This document shows positions 26,801-36,828 of a stretch of 64,000 bases of DNA, piece after piece. Both the position numbers and the translations under genes were made by a program. The DNA is taken from contig JADJXP010000002.1 of assembly GCA_016715795.1 (NCBI GenBank), positions 620,001 through 684,000 on the forward strand, read 5' to 3'. The DNA comes from Chloracidobacterium sp. (lineage in GTDB: Bacteria > Acidobacteriota > Blastocatellia > Pyrinomonadales > Pyrinomonadaceae). The notes below the pieces were generated by a model that was not told the origin of the DNA, ran no database searches, and worked only from the letters and a program-made list of their open reading frames with translations. Numbering within the stretch: position 1 is the first letter of the stretch; the number at the start of each line of letters is the position of its first letter.

Positions 26801-29800
26801 CAGACGTTTACGGTCACCACCTGCGGTGACGCGGTCGTTGATAATGATTTCGTCAATCTCACGCTGGCAAATCCGATCGGCGGAACGAGCGTATCGGGAA
26901 CAAATCCGGTCCCGCTAAATATCACCAATAACCCGCCGGGAACGGTCCAGTTCAACTCGCTGAACTTCACGGGTGCCGAGGGCACATCGGCGACGATCAC
27001 CGCTACACGAACGGGCGGTTCAGGCGGCGCGCTGACTGTAGATTACGCAACCAGCAGCGGCGTCGGGCCGGGAGCGGCAATCGGCGGCGCGGCATGCACG
27101 ACGGGGATCGACTTTATCAACGCATCGGGAACGCTGATGTGGGGCGACCTCGATACCGCGGACAAGACATTTACGGTCACGCTCTGCACAGACGGCGATT
27201 CTGAGGGCCCGCAGACCGCAGGCCTGACGCTGTCAAACGTATCGGCAGGCGGCACGATCGGGGCGAACAATCCGGCGACGCTGACGATCACGGATCTTGC
27301 ACCTTTCTGCAACACGGACGGGCCTATAATGATCCCGAACCCGTCACCATCACCGGCTCCGGCCAACACTCCGGGATCGCCTTACCCATCGACGGTCACA
27401 GTATCAGGGGCTGTCGGCACGATCAGCGATATATCGGTGACGTTCAATAACTTCACGCATACGTTCGCAACGGATATTGACCTGCTTCTGGTGGGCCCGG
27501 GCGGTGAGACATTCGTCCTCTTCTCGGATGCCAGCAGTTTCGCGGGGCTTGATACGGCCGTTTCCTTTACGCTGGCCGACAGCGGCATCGCTGTGCCCAC
27601 GGTAGGAAACCTTGTCAACGGCGCTGTTTATCTGCCTACGGATGTAACGACAGGCGATACGTTTTCGGCACCTGCACCTGCGGGGCCATATAACAGCCCG
27701 GCCCCGGGCGGTGCGGCGACGTTTGCCAGCGTATTTGGCGGGACGAACCCGAACGGCGTATGGTCGCTCTACTCAATGGATGATGCCGGCGGCGACCTCG
27801 GCAGCCTGGGAAGCTGGTGCCTGAATATCACGACGGTCGCGGACACCAATCTGCCGACGGTGGTGATCAACACGAATCCGCCGAATCCGAGCATCAGCGG
27901 CAACGCTACGTTTACCTTCAGCGGCGGCGACACGCTGGCGCCTGAGGCCATCGCACGCTTTGAGTGCAGCCTTGACAGTGCTCCGTGGACGACGTGCACA
28001 TCGCCGATCAACTACACGGGCCTCGCGGCCGGAATGCACAACTTCCAGGTGCGCGCCGTTGACAACTCAAACAACGTAAGTGCTCCGGCAAGCTATAGCT
28101 GGCTGGTCGATCCGCCGCCGGGATGCGTTATCCCGCCGAGCGGGATGGCGGCGTGGTGGTCGGGCGAGGGCAACCTCAATGACCGGACCGCGAATGCCAA
28201 TAACGGCGTCAACTCGGGCGTGACCTTTACGCCGACGGGCAAGGTGTTTCAGGCGATGACGTTTAACGGTGTCAATGCGTTCTTTAACGCACCGGCGAGC
28301 GCGAGCCTCGATTTAGGCGGAGCGGGAGCACACCCGACGACGCCGGGCATGTCAGCTGACGCGTGGTTCAAGCCGGGCGGCTTTGCCGGCGGCCAGCCGA
28401 TCATTGAGTGGGGCAACTCATCCTATGTCGGTGCCCACTTCTGGCATTCGGTGACCTACGGCGGAGCGAACGGGCCGGCCGACCTGTATCTGAACATCGT
28501 TGATACACTTGGTTCGAGCCATATTGCCTACACGAATCCGAACATCCTGACGGCGGGCGTTTATTCGCATGTCGCGTTCACATTTGACCAGGCGTCGGGC
28601 GATGTCCGCTTCTATGTGGACGGCGTGCCGCAGCTTATCGGCGCGAATGGCGGGCCTGTAGGCGGCGGTTCGGGAACAGACACGACGGCGAACCTCGGAA
28701 CGGGCTTTACGCCGCAGACGACCTATCCGGTATATGTCGGCAAACGCCCGAATGGCGGCCCGGTGCTCAACGGCACGCTCGATGAGATCGAGATCTTTAA
28801 CCGTGCGCTGACGGCGACCGAGGTTGAGGACATTTTTGACGCCGACTCGACGGGCAAGTGCACCGGCACGGTCGAATTCAGCTCGGCGACCTACTCGGCC
28901 AGCGAGGGCGCCGGAACGGCGACCCTGACGGTGACCCGCACGGGCGGAACCGACACGCCCGCAACGGCGACCGTAGCGACCGGCGGCGGCGACGCCACGG
29001 CAAGCGCGGACGGCGTATGCGATCCGGGCGAGGATTATCTCTCGACGACGCAGGTGCTCAATTTTGGCATCGGCGTAACGAGCCAGCCATTCCCGGTGAC
29101 GCTCTGCGACGACGCGGTATTTGAACTCAGCGAGACCTTTGACTCGTCGATCCAACTGACGACGGGCCAGGCCGGCATCGGCACGCCGAATGTGGCGACG
29201 ACCACAATTACCGACGACGATCCGATCCCGACCTATACGATCACGGCGGCGACGAGCGAAAATGAGAGCGATCCGCCAAATACGTCGTCACACGCATTTA
29301 CCGTGACCAAGGTCGGCTCTACGACACAGACGCATACGGTCGATTACCGTGTCAATGACGGCACGGCGACCACGGCCGATAATGACTATGTCGATCAGTG
29401 TGGGACGCTGACATTCCCGCCGACAGGGCCAAACTCGACGACGCAGACCATCACGGTCGTCGTCAACGGCGACTATGCGAATGAGCCGGATGAGACCTTT
29501 GAGGTAGAGCTTGGCAGCGGCTGCGGCCCGAGGCCGGGCCCCGAGCTGGGCGGCCCGACAGGTACCGGAACGATCGTCAATGACGACTTCCCGTATCCGA
29601 CGTTTACGGTTGACGATGTGACGCTCAACGAGGGACACGTCGGGACGACGTCGTTCGACTTTACCGTGACTAAGGTCGGCCCGACCAATCAGGTCACCTC
29701 AGTCGGCTATCAGACCGCAGACGGCACGGGAACAATTGCCAACAGCGACTATCAGGCGAACTGCGGCGTGCTGACCTTCCCGGTCAGCGGAGCAGGCTCG

Positions 29801-32800
29801 ACCACGCAGACGGTGACGGTGCTCGTCAATGGCGATACGACCTTTGAGCCGGATGAGACATTTACGCTGCAATTGCGCGATCCCATGCTGCCGTGCAGAC
29901 CGGCACCGCCGACAGGCCCACAGGGGCCGGCGACCGCCCCCGAGCGCACGACGATCGTACCGGGCAGCACGCAGGCCGATCCGACGGGCGGCAGCTCGTT
30001 TACAAATGCCGAGGGCATCACGCCGCAGGCGAGCGGCCCCGGTATTCTGCCGATGACGGCCGTGCCTGAATTGGCATGTGCAGCGCTGATCACGCACTCG
30101 ACGTCGCAGACGATTACGGCGCTTAACTCGATCTCGTGTAATAGCGGCCTCGGGCATACGAACAACAGCTACTGGCGAGAATTTACGCTTGCATCCTTTG
30201 GCGTCGGCCCGACCGACACATATAACGTAACGTCGGTAGATATCGGCGTAGAAGAGGCGGATGCGGGCTCGGGCACGACACAGCCGCTCACTGTCAACCT
30301 TTACGCGAGCAGCGGGACCGCGGCGGCAACCTGGCCTGGGTCCCTGACACTGCTGGCGACACAGCCGGTCGTTGTGAGTGACCAGACAGGCACGATCCTC
30401 AATGTGCCGATCGCGGCATCGGTCCCGCCGGGGACGGTGTCACTTGTGATGGAGGTCTTTACCCCGTCGGGCCAGCCAAACAACGTTTTCTTCTTTATTG
30501 GCTCGAACGCGTTAGGGCAAACGGGCCCCGGCTACATTCAGGCCGCAGACTGTGGAGTTCTGGTGCCGACTGATCTCGCGGGAATCGGATTCCCGAGCAT
30601 GAACATGGTGATGAATGTGAACGGCAGCTGCGGGATACCGCCGACGCCGACACCGAGCCCGACGCCGGTCATGTATGACAGCGGAACAGGCAACATCATC
30701 AATGATGACGGTGCTCCGACGATCACGATCAGCGACTTTAGCCATAAGGAAGAGCATGTCGGCACATTCCCGTTCACGTTCGACGTAACGAAGACGGGTG
30801 CCACGGCATCACCGGTGACGGTTGACTTTACGACGATGGACGGCATCGGCCTATTGGGTGCCAAGATCGCCGACAACGACTATATATTCAATTCCGGCAC
30901 GCTGACATTCCCGCCGTCGATGACGACGGATGTCCAGACCATTACGGTCCAGGTAGTGGGCGACACGACGTTTGAAGGCGACGAGACCTATACGGTCGAG
31001 CTCAGCAACGCCTCGGGCGCCACCATCTCGGACGGCACCGGATTGGGAACGATCACCAATGATGATTTCTGTGCACCTGCACCGTTCTCAAATACGACGC
31101 CGATCGAGATACCGGCATCACCGAACGATCAGGGCCCGGCCAATCCGTATCCGTCTGACATCACCGTCAGCGGCCTGATGGGCACGGTGGGCAAGGTCAC
31201 GGTGACGCTCAACGGCTTTGGCCATGTATTCCCGGATGACGCAGACCTTCTGCTCGTAGGACCGGGCGGCCAGAGCGCGATCATTATGTCCGACGTGGGC
31301 GGCAACTTCCCGGTCACCGGACTTAACATCACGCTTGACGGCGACGCGGTCAGCCCGCTGCCGGATTCGTCGGCACTGACGAGCGGCACATATCAGCCGT
31401 CTAACTACGCCCCGGCCGATACATTCCCGGCACCTGCACCTGCGGGGCCGTATGGCGGCGCATTTAATGTGTTTAACGGCACGGCACCGAACGGCACGTG
31501 GTCACTATATGTGGTTGACGACGGCGGCGGCGACGTGGGCGGCATCACGGGCGGCTGGTCGCTCTCGATAGCGGCAACTACATGCCCGCTGCCGACGCCG
31601 ACACCGACGCCGACGCCGACACCAACGCCGACGCCGACGCCTCCGACACCGACGCCGACACCGACGCCTCCGACACCGACGCCGACACCGACGCCGACTG
31701 AGACGCCGACGCCGACGCCGTCACCGACGCCGTCGCCGACACCTGTAATATGGGCCGTTGACGACGATGGTATGGCGGTTCCGGGGAACTGCGATGACCC
31801 GAATCCGACGTTTAACACGATCCAGACAGCGGTCAACGCAGCCAGCGCGGGCGACATCGTCCAGGTATGTCCGGGGCTATTCCCTGAAATGGTCAACGTC
31901 AATAAGACGCTGAGCGTCCAAGGGGCCCAATTTGGCATTGATGGCCGCACGAGAACCGGCATCCCGAATCCGGCAGTGGAGACAATAGTCTCGGGTAATG
32001 CCGGATCGACGGCGGTGTTTGTCACGGCTGACGAGGTTACCTGGGATGGCTTTGTGGTAACGGGCAATACGAACGTGAACCTATTTGGTGCGGGCGTATA
32101 TATCCAGCCGGGCGTTTCCGGAACGGAATTCCGAAATAATGTCGTTCAGGACAACATCATCGGGCTCTACCCGGCCAACGACAGTGCGGCCAGCCCGCTC
32201 ATTATCGAGCACAATCTGTTCCGCAATAACAACAATCCGGGTGCGGCCAGCGGCCATGCGATCTACTCAGATCAATACACTGCCGGTCCGGTGAACACCA
32301 ACATCCTTATCGACGAGAACGACTTTGTCGGTAATAACGGCCCGGGCGTTAACTTTGCTTCGAATCAGGCCGGGACGGTCTCGAATGTCACGGTGTCGAA
32401 TAACTACCTGAGAGGTAACGGCAACGGGATATTGTTTGACTCCGGTACAGACGGGGCGATCATTAGCGGCAACATGGTTGCAGACTCTCCGTTCACGCAG
32501 ATCGGCGTGTTCTCGAGCGACAACGTCACGATCACCTGCAACACCGTGTTCAACGGTGGTGCTCGCGGCATTCGCGTGGAGGACTTCGGCGGAGGGCCGG
32601 CGACAGGCGTGGTCATTAACGGCAACCGCATCGAGGGCAATGCCACATCGGGCTTGACCGTTGCGGCGGGCGGCCACACAGGCCCGGTCAATGCCGAGAA
32701 CAACTACTGGGGAAGCCCGACAGGGCCGACGCATGCCGGCAATCCGGGCGGCACGGGTGACGCGGTCATCGATCCGGACGGAGTCGTGGATTATACGCCG

Positions 32801-34594
32801 TTCCTAACGGCACCGGATCCATGTTCACCGCCTCCGCCGTGTGACGGTGTGACGAGCTACACGGGGCCAGCCGTCGTTGTTCCTGACGACACGCCGGCCG
32901 GTGTTGATGTCGTTCTGCCGGTAAGCGGCATGGGCTTCATCGGCGATCTCGACTTCCGATTTGACGGTTCGGCACCAAGTGCCGACCCGACCTCAACCAC
33001 GGTCGGCATGAACCACGGATGGGTCGGCGATCTGAAGTTTACGCTGACGTCGCCTCAGGGGACGAGCGTGACCTTCTTTGACAGGCCGGGCGTGCCGCTC
33101 GACTTTACGGGCTGCAGCAATAACAATCTGCAGCTGCTGACCCTCGATGACGAGGCAGGCTCGCCCGTAGAGACAGCTTGTGCCGGCCCGGGCCCGAACG
33201 GCGACCCGAATCTGGCATTCCCGTCAGGTTCGTTCACGCCGAATAATCCGCTGTCGGCCTTTGACGGCGAAAACCCGAACGGCAACTGGACGCTGAACGT
33301 AAGCGACAACGAAGGGTCTGACACAGGTGCGATCCGAGCATTCTCGCTCGTGATCACCGCCTCGTGCCCGGTCCCGTCGCCGACACCGACGCCGACGCCA
33401 ACGCCGACGCCTTCGCCGGTAGAGACGCCGACGCCGACGCCGACACCGACGCCGGTAGAGACGCCGACACCGACACCGTCGCCTTCGCCGTCACCGTCGT
33501 GCCCGCCGGGAGGCAACACGACGAGCTATGCAGGCACGGGCGTTGGGCCGATCCCCGACAACTCACCGCTGCCAGCAGGACTTGACGTTACATTCACGGT
33601 CTCAGGGCTGCCGCCGGGAGCTCCGACTAATGTAGAGGTCGATATGTCGTTCCAGCCGATCCATACATGGGCGGGCGACGTCGATGTCGAACTCAGGGGG
33701 CCGGGCGGCTCGCCTGTCCATGTCCTCTTTGCATCCACCGGAGCAACCACGCCGACTGGCTTTGGCGACAGTTCGGACCTTGCAGGCCCGTACACATTCG
33801 CCGACAGCGCGGCCGGGATCAACTGGTGGCTCGAGGCATTCAATCAGGCTGGCGGTGTCGCCTTGACGTCCGGCAGCTATCGAACGACGCAGGCCGGGCC
33901 GCAGGCGACCAACAACAACTCGCCGGTGACCAACATGACGGCGGCGTTTGGCTCGGTGGCCGACCCGAATGGGACATGGACGCTGCACTTCTCAGACAAT
34001 GGAGGCGGCGACACCGGCGCGGTCTCAGCGGCGACCTTGAGGCTGACGACGGCCGGCATCGGCTGCCCGACTCCGACGCCTACACCGACGCCTCCGCCGG
34101 CATCGCCGACGCCTACGCCGTCACCGGTCGAGACGCCGACACCGACGCCGAATCCGAGCCCGAGCTGTACACCGACGGTGATCTCTGAGGGCTTTGACAC
34201 GATCACGGCGAATGTGCCGGGGCCGGGCTGGTTCGCACAGAACAACAGCACGACGGTCGGTTCGACGACGTGGTTCCAGGGCAACAGCGCGGTCTTCCCG
34301 TCGCACTCAGGGGCCCCGACATCCTACATCGGTGCTAACTTTAACTCGACCACGGGAACGGGGACGATCAGCACATGGCTGTTGACACCGGCGGTGACGC
34401 TGCAGGACGGTGCACAGATGACCTTCTGGACGCGGACGGCGACGGCGAGCCCATTCCCTGACCGCCTGCAGGTGAGAATGAGCACGAATGGTGCAAGCAC
34501 GAATGTCGGAACGGGCCCGACCGGGTTGGGCGACTTTACGACGGCTGCTGCTCGACATCAACCCGACGTATCAGACGGGAGGCGTATATCCTGA
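23804..34594 (+). CDS. Giant modular secreted protein 2 (paralogue B), 5' part before a frameshift
   Basis: 3596 residues as read, but the last ~20 are frameshifted; the intact protein would run to 36626 (~4270 residues). After a basic signal/anchor (MSKSQKSFRL, then NWGSVSAWSLFKP) come, by base position: an unknown domain 24080-24790; fibronectin-III-like 24790-25070; right-handed beta-helix 25080-26580; Calx-beta 26590-27290; P-domain 27300-27835; Ig-like 27840-28115; LamG 28120-28855; Calx-beta repeats 28860-29890; an unassigned domain 30060-30640; Calx-beta 30700-31070; P-domain 31070-31590; Thr-Pro linker; second beta-helix 31745-32830; two P-domains 32840-34065; anchor J from 34165. Beta-helix and LamG modules point to carbohydrate or matrix binding. 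Function is otherwise unknown. Confidence 0.8.
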   Translation: MSKSQKSFRLIIVSLAIISISALAFAANWGSVSAWSLFKPTTTAANAPSGRTTAPAVTSEQGDVISVTRVPLAQTDTGEGGGSQPESGGKVEVPPADLGYAPTGYVPEVISGSTYVFSSLSGVALEDMSSGTTTLIAAGSDDGNSTLQSLGFTFFYDGVPATNFSANANGFVKIGATVVSGSNFTNDLDSTTQSPKIAGFWDDLCVGTNGLVHWKVVGSAPNRRAVVEFQNMKITRATAPSGCSAVGAGTFQIWLNESDGTGTDPGSIQFVYGGGMTASSDSGYSVGLQSGAATNFAAVTTSTNSVSYVTANDTQTDAIASGTSFKFTPGAPSAPTGLTFSNVRAGSLRLNWTDTSSNEVGFPIYISLDGGTTYSYIGSAAPNATFVDITGLTAATSYFFQVAAATEGVQSAPITGSTTTAAPISGTYTIGSAGNYPNFLTAVSDVNAGVAGPVTFNVAAGESFPENGTCVTGGSAANPVIFQRSGVGANPVIVPPGSASTQDAGICIFTGDYITFDGIDVQVLPATTTVEYGVLHYGSGTSSNGANNNTVKNAKIVLNRSNTSSIGVLHSCAGGATSAAGTNNSNTFDNLIVENAYRGISLGTSTLCSPTGFPDVGNQVTDSVVGGTTANDIGGGTTGTQGIRALQQSGVIISNNLVRNVGASAAVTDGIFLDATVGTSVVSGNMVDTVRNNSTTSSASAIYGIRSNTRGATAGDVNNVVNNFVWNIGSAFTGTATATRQIKGIWLQSGGSGVGDFHNVHNNTVRIDGSSSPNVSSSAFGHGTTSGPIYNVRNNIFANVTGPQTAPAKHIAWDSTALASIGAAGSLSDYNDLYIADATQGFVGIGSATNYATLGDWQTAMTGQDVNSISADPIFASATNLHIFPTSAARNAGTTIATVPDDIDGEARPSALGGVDYDIGADEFYATPGTVEYSATSYTTLEGTVATITVNRVNGFSGAISIDYSTGGGTATAGAACGGAVDYVTTAGTLNWADLDVTPQTFTVTTCGDAVVDNDFVNLTLANPIGGTSVSGTNPVPLNITNNPPGTVQFNSLNFTGAEGTSATITATRTGGSGGALTVDYATSSGVGPGAAIGGAACTTGIDFINASGTLMWGDLDTADKTFTVTLCTDGDSEGPQTAGLTLSNVSAGGTIGANNPATLTITDLAPFCNTDGPIMIPNPSPSPAPANTPGSPYPSTVTVSGAVGTISDISVTFNNFTHTFATDIDLLLVGPGGETFVLFSDASSFAGLDTAVSFTLADSGIAVPTVGNLVNGAVYLPTDVTTGDTFSAPAPAGPYNSPAPGGAATFASVFGGTNPNGVWSLYSMDDAGGDLGSLGSWCLNITTVADTNLPTVVINTNPPNPSISGNATFTFSGGDTLAPEAIARFECSLDSAPWTTCTSPINYTGLAAGMHNFQVRAVDNSNNVSAPASYSWLVDPPPGCVIPPSGMAAWWSGEGNLNDRTANANNGVNSGVTFTPTGKVFQAMTFNGVNAFFNAPASASLDLGGAGAHPTTPGMSADAWFKPGGFAGGQPIIEWGNSSYVGAHFWHSVTYGGANGPADLYLNIVDTLGSSHIAYTNPNILTAGVYSHVAFTFDQASGDVRFYVDGVPQLIGANGGPVGGGSGTDTTANLGTGFTPQTTYPVYVGKRPNGGPVLNGTLDEIEIFNRALTATEVEDIFDADSTGKCTGTVEFSSATYSASEGAGTATLTVTRTGGTDTPATATVATGGGDATASADGVCDPGEDYLSTTQVLNFGIGVTSQPFPVTLCDDAVFELSETFDSSIQLTTGQAGIGTPNVATTTITDDDPIPTYTITAATSENESDPPNTSSHAFTVTKVGSTTQTHTVDYRVNDGTATTADNDYVDQCGTLTFPPTGPNSTTQTITVVVNGDYANEPDETFEVELGSGCGPRPGPELGGPTGTGTIVNDDFPYPTFTVDDVTLNEGHVGTTSFDFTVTKVGPTNQVTSVGYQTADGTGTIANSDYQANCGVLTFPVSGAGSTTQTVTVLVNGDTTFEPDETFTLQLRDPMLPCRPAPPTGPQGPATAPERTTIVPGSTQADPTGGSSFTNAEGITPQASGPGILPMTAVPELACAALITHSTSQTITALNSISCNSGLGHTNNSYWREFTLASFGVGPTDTYNVTSVDIGVEEADAGSGTTQPLTVNLYASSGTAAATWPGSLTLLATQPVVVSDQTGTILNVPIAASVPPGTVSLVMEVFTPSGQPNNVFFFIGSNALGQTGPGYIQAADCGVLVPTDLAGIGFPSMNMVMNVNGSCGIPPTPTPSPTPVMYDSGTGNIINDDGAPTITISDFSHKEEHVGTFPFTFDVTKTGATASPVTVDFTTMDGIGLLGAKIADNDYIFNSGTLTFPPSMTTDVQTITVQVVGDTTFEGDETYTVELSNASGATISDGTGLGTITNDDFCAPAPFSNTTPIEIPASPNDQGPANPYPSDITVSGLMGTVGKVTVTLNGFGHVFPDDADLLLVGPGGQSAIIMSDVGGNFPVTGLNITLDGDAVSPLPDSSALTSGTYQPSNYAPADTFPAPAPAGPYGGAFNVFNGTAPNGTWSLYVVDDGGGDVGGITGGWSLSIAATTCPLPTPTPTPTPTPTPTPTPPTPTPTPTPPTPTPTPTPTETPTPTPSPTPSPTPVIWAVDDDGMAVPGNCDDPNPTFNTIQTAVNAASAGDIVQVCPGLFPEMVNVNKTLSVQGAQFGIDGRTRTGIPNPAVETIVSGNAGSTAVFVTADEVTWDGFVVTGNTNVNLFGAGVYIQPGVSGTEFRNNVVQDNIIGLYPANDSAASPLIIEHNLFRNNNNPGAASGHAIYSDQYTAGPVNTNILIDENDFVGNNGPGVNFASNQAGTVSNVTVSNNYLRGNGNGILFDSGTDGAIISGNMVADSPFTQIGVFSSDNVTITCNTVFNGGARGIRVEDFGGGPATGVVINGNRIEGNATSGLTVAAGGHTGPVNAENNYWGSPTGPTHAGNPGGTGDAVIDPDGVVDYTPFLTAPDPCSPPPPCDGVTSYTGPAVVVPDDTPAGVDVVLPVSGMGFIGDLDFRFDGSAPSADPTSTTVGMNHGWVGDLKFTLTSPQGTSVTFFDRPGVPLDFTGCSNNNLQLLTLDDEAGSPVETACAGPGPNGDPNLAFPSGSFTPNNPLSAFDGENPNGNWTLNVSDNEGSDTGAIRAFSLVITASCPVPSPTPTPTPTPTPSPVETPTPTPTPTPVETPTPTPSPSPSPSCPPGGNTTSYAGTGVGPIPDNSPLPAGLDVTFTVSGLPPGAPTNVEVDMSFQPIHTWAGDVDVELRGPGGSPVHVLFASTGATTPTGFGDSSDLAGPYTFADSAAGINWWLEAFNQAGGVALTSGSYRTTQAGPQATNNNSPVTNMTAAFGSVADPNGTWTLHFSDNGGGDTGAVSAATLRLTTAGIGCPTPTPTPTPPPASPTPTPSPVETPTPTPNPSPSCTPTVISEGFDTITANVPGPGWFAQNNSTTVGSTTWFQGNSAVFPSHSGAPTSYIGANFNSTTGTGTISTWLLTPAVTLQDGAQMTFWTRTATASPFPDRLQVRMSTNGASTNVGTGPTGLGDFTTAAARHQPDVSDGRRIS
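31589..31746 (+). repeat. Thr-Pro-coding hexanucleotide tract in paralogue B
   Basis: About 26 Thr-Pro or Ser-Pro dipeptides are coded by ACGCCG/ACACCG hexamers between a P-domain and a beta-helix. The tract is one of several linkers in this gene. Such sequences are extended and are often O-glycosylated in other bacteria. Confidence 0.85.
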
Positions 34595-36626
34595 GGTCTG
34601 GACGCTGCAGACGGTGACGGTGACGGGCGTACCGAGCCCGACACTGGGACGGTTTGCGTTCCGATACTTTGTGGAGAATGGCGGCCCAACGGGAGCTAAC
34701 AGCAACTACATCGGCATCGACACGTTCGCCTACAATGCGCCGTGCGGGCCGGTGCCGACGCCGACGCCGGGTGTGACGCCGACGCCGACACCGACGCCTC
34801 CGCCGGCAACGCCGACGCCGACGCCTAATCCGAGCCCGTCACCGACGTGTCCGCCGGGCGGATCGGCAAGCCTGAACACGTCGACGGTGTCCAACAACGG
34901 CTCTGGCGGTGTCTTCCTGCAGTTGACGCCGGCGACGTCCAATCTGACGGTGACCTCGTTCGACACGCAGTTCAATGGGGCTGCTGGGAATACGGCCAAT
35001 GTTGAGGTTTGGACGCGTCCCGGCCCGTACGCGGGCTTTACGACCAGCAGTGCGGGGTGGACACTGACTCAGACCGTTCCCGCGACGACCGCCGGAACGG
35101 CAACGAATGCTCCTGTGGTGCTAACGACACCGTTGAATATACCGTTCGGTGGTACGACATCGGTCTACCTGCATTCGGTTTCAACCGGCTTCGGTATCAG
35201 ATACTTCGGCACGGGGACAACGTCGACGACGACATACATCAATGCCGACGTTACGATGTTCACTGATGTGTCGCGTACCGGAGCTGTTGCGTTCGCAGGT
35301 TCGCAGTTCACGCCGCGGGCATTCTCAGGCAACGTGAACTATACGACGGGAGGCTCATGTGCAACGCCGACGCCGACGCCTCCGCCGGCAACGCCGACAC
35401 CGACACCGACGCCTCCGCCGGCAACGCCGACGCCGACGCCTCCACCGCCGACGCCGACGCCGAGCCCGACACCGACGCCGACACCGTCGATCCAGTTCAG
35501 CTCTGCGGCCTACATCGAGGATGAGGGGCAGACTGCGACGATCACGATCACGAGGACGGGCGATCTGACGGGGACGAACACGGTGAACTACGCGACGTCA
35601 AACGGCACGGCAACGGGCGGCCCGAGCTGCACCGCCGGTATTGACTATGTCAGTGCGGCAGGCTCGGTCACCTTCAACCCGACGGAAACGACCAAGACGT
35701 TTACCTCGGATATTTGTGCCGACCTGCTGACGGAACTGCCTAACCAGACAGTGAACCTGACGCTGACCGGAGCAAATCTCGGAACGCCGAATACGGCCGT
35801 GCTGACGATCAACGATACGGCCACGCAGTACGAGTCGCCGGGGCCGATCATTCTCGGGCCCGGGCCGCTGGCACCTGAGGTGGCAGTACCGATCGTAGTG
35901 TCGGGTGCACCGGTGATCATCGGCTCGATGCGAGTAACGCTCTATGACTACTCGCATACGAACCCCGAGAACGTCGATGCACTGCTCGTCGGGCCGAGCG
36001 GCCAGGCATTCGTAATGATGGCGGATGCGGGCGGCAACTCGGCCACGGGGCCTGTTACGCTGAGCTTCCGCGACGCGGGACCTGTACTGCTGGCTGACAA
36101 TGGGCCGCTGACGACGGGACAGTTTGAGCCTACGAGCTGGACGACGCCGATCGCCAACTTCCCGGCACCGGCACCTCCGGGACCGTATAGTGAGCCGGGC
36201 AGCACCATTGGCGGAACGGGAACACAGACGTTCTTTGGCAACTATGGCCTGACCAATCCGAACGGAACGTGGACACTCCACCTCCGGCAGGACGGCCCGG
36301 GCACGGGTGTCATCCAGGGCGGCTGGGGCATGGAGTTCCAGGTGCCGACGGCTGCGAGTGCGTCGATCTCAGGCCGCGTGATGACCGCCGACGGACGGCC
36401 GATACGCAACGCCACGGTCACCATCACGGGCAACTCGCTGATGGAGCCGCGCACGTTCCAGACGGGCACCTTCGGATACTATATGTTCGACGGCCTGCAG
36501 ACGGGCGAGACGTATGTCGTAACGGTGAATTCACGCCGCTTCACCTTCCAGGTGCCGGCACGCGTGATCAGCCTGATCGACAACGTCGTGGACGCTGACT
36601 TCGTCGCCGACCCGACGCAAGAGTAG
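34488..36626 (+). CDS. Giant modular secreted protein 2 (paralogue B), 3' part after a frameshift
   Basis: The frame continues paralogue B; only the part from ~34545 (LLLDINPTYQTGG) is homologous to the sister gene A, so the GTG at 34488 is not a true start. It completes the anchor J domain (to 34745), then has a Thr-Pro linker, a domain at 34855-35355 (STVSNNGSGGVFLQLTPATS) seen nowhere else in the window, another linker, Calx-beta 35490-35825 (IQFSSAAYIEDEGQTATITI), P-domain-like 35830-36345 and the shared C-terminal CnaB-like domain 36350-36626 (SISGRVMTADGRPIRNATVT). If the frameshift is real, the main product lacks this C-terminal block. Confidence 0.8.
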   Translation: MVQARMSERARPGWATLRRLLLDINPTYQTGGVYPEVWTLQTVTVTGVPSPTLGRFAFRYFVENGGPTGANSNYIGIDTFAYNAPCGPVPTPTPGVTPTPTPTPPPATPTPTPNPSPSPTCPPGGSASLNTSTVSNNGSGGVFLQLTPATSNLTVTSFDTQFNGAAGNTANVEVWTRPGPYAGFTTSSAGWTLTQTVPATTAGTATNAPVVLTTPLNIPFGGTTSVYLHSVSTGFGIRYFGTGTTSTTTYINADVTMFTDVSRTGAVAFAGSQFTPRAFSGNVNYTTGGSCATPTPTPPPATPTPTPTPPPATPTPTPPPPTPTPSPTPTPTPSIQFSSAAYIEDEGQTATITITRTGDLTGTNTVNYATSNGTATGGPSCTAGIDYVSAAGSVTFNPTETTKTFTSDICADLLTELPNQTVNLTLTGANLGTPNTAVLTINDTATQYESPGPIILGPGPLAPEVAVPIVVSGAPVIIGSMRVTLYDYSHTNPENVDALLVGPSGQAFVMMADAGGNSATGPVTLSFRDAGPVLLADNGPLTTGQFEPTSWTTPIANFPAPAPPGPYSEPGSTIGGTGTQTFFGNYGLTNPNGTWTLHLRQDGPGTGVIQGGWGMEFQVPTAASASISGRVMTADGRPIRNATVTITGNSLMEPRTFQTGTFGYYMFDGLQTGETYVVTVNSRRFTFQVPARVISLIDNVVDADFVADPTQE

Positions 36627-36680
36627 GCCAAACGGATGAGCCCCGCCCGCACATCGCGGGCGGGCATGGAATATGAATGA

Positions 36681-36710
36681 AGGGCAGGCCGAGCGGCCTG
36701 CCCTTTCTTT
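36681..36710 (+). terminator. Intrinsic terminator after paralogue B
   Basis: AGGGCAGGCC (36681-36690) pairs perfectly with GGCCTGCCCT (36695-36704) across GAGC, followed by TTCTTT. Confidence 0.92.
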
Positions 36711-36800
36711 GTCGGTCCTTAGCAGCAGCAACCTGCTCATTGCGGACTTGAACCCCCGAACCGGACGAGAACGGGGGAGGCCAAGAGGCCGCCGCAGCAT

Positions 36801-36828
36801 TTGCAATAATCGCGAATCTCATTATACT
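36801..36828 (+). promoter_or_regulatory. Sigma70-like promoter of paralogue C
   Basis: TTGCAA (36801-36806), 16-base spacer, TATACT (36823-36828). Confidence 0.55.

Noticed and set aside
36642..36664. Second terminator after paralogue B
   Set aside because: The 9-bp CCCGCCCGC/GCGGGCGGG stem has no T-run; the proper terminator lies 20 bases further on.
36738..36760. tRNA-like T-arm (GGTTCAAGTCC-like on the minus strand)
   Set aside because: The T-stem pairs poorly and no D-arm, anticodon arm or acceptor stem could be built around it.
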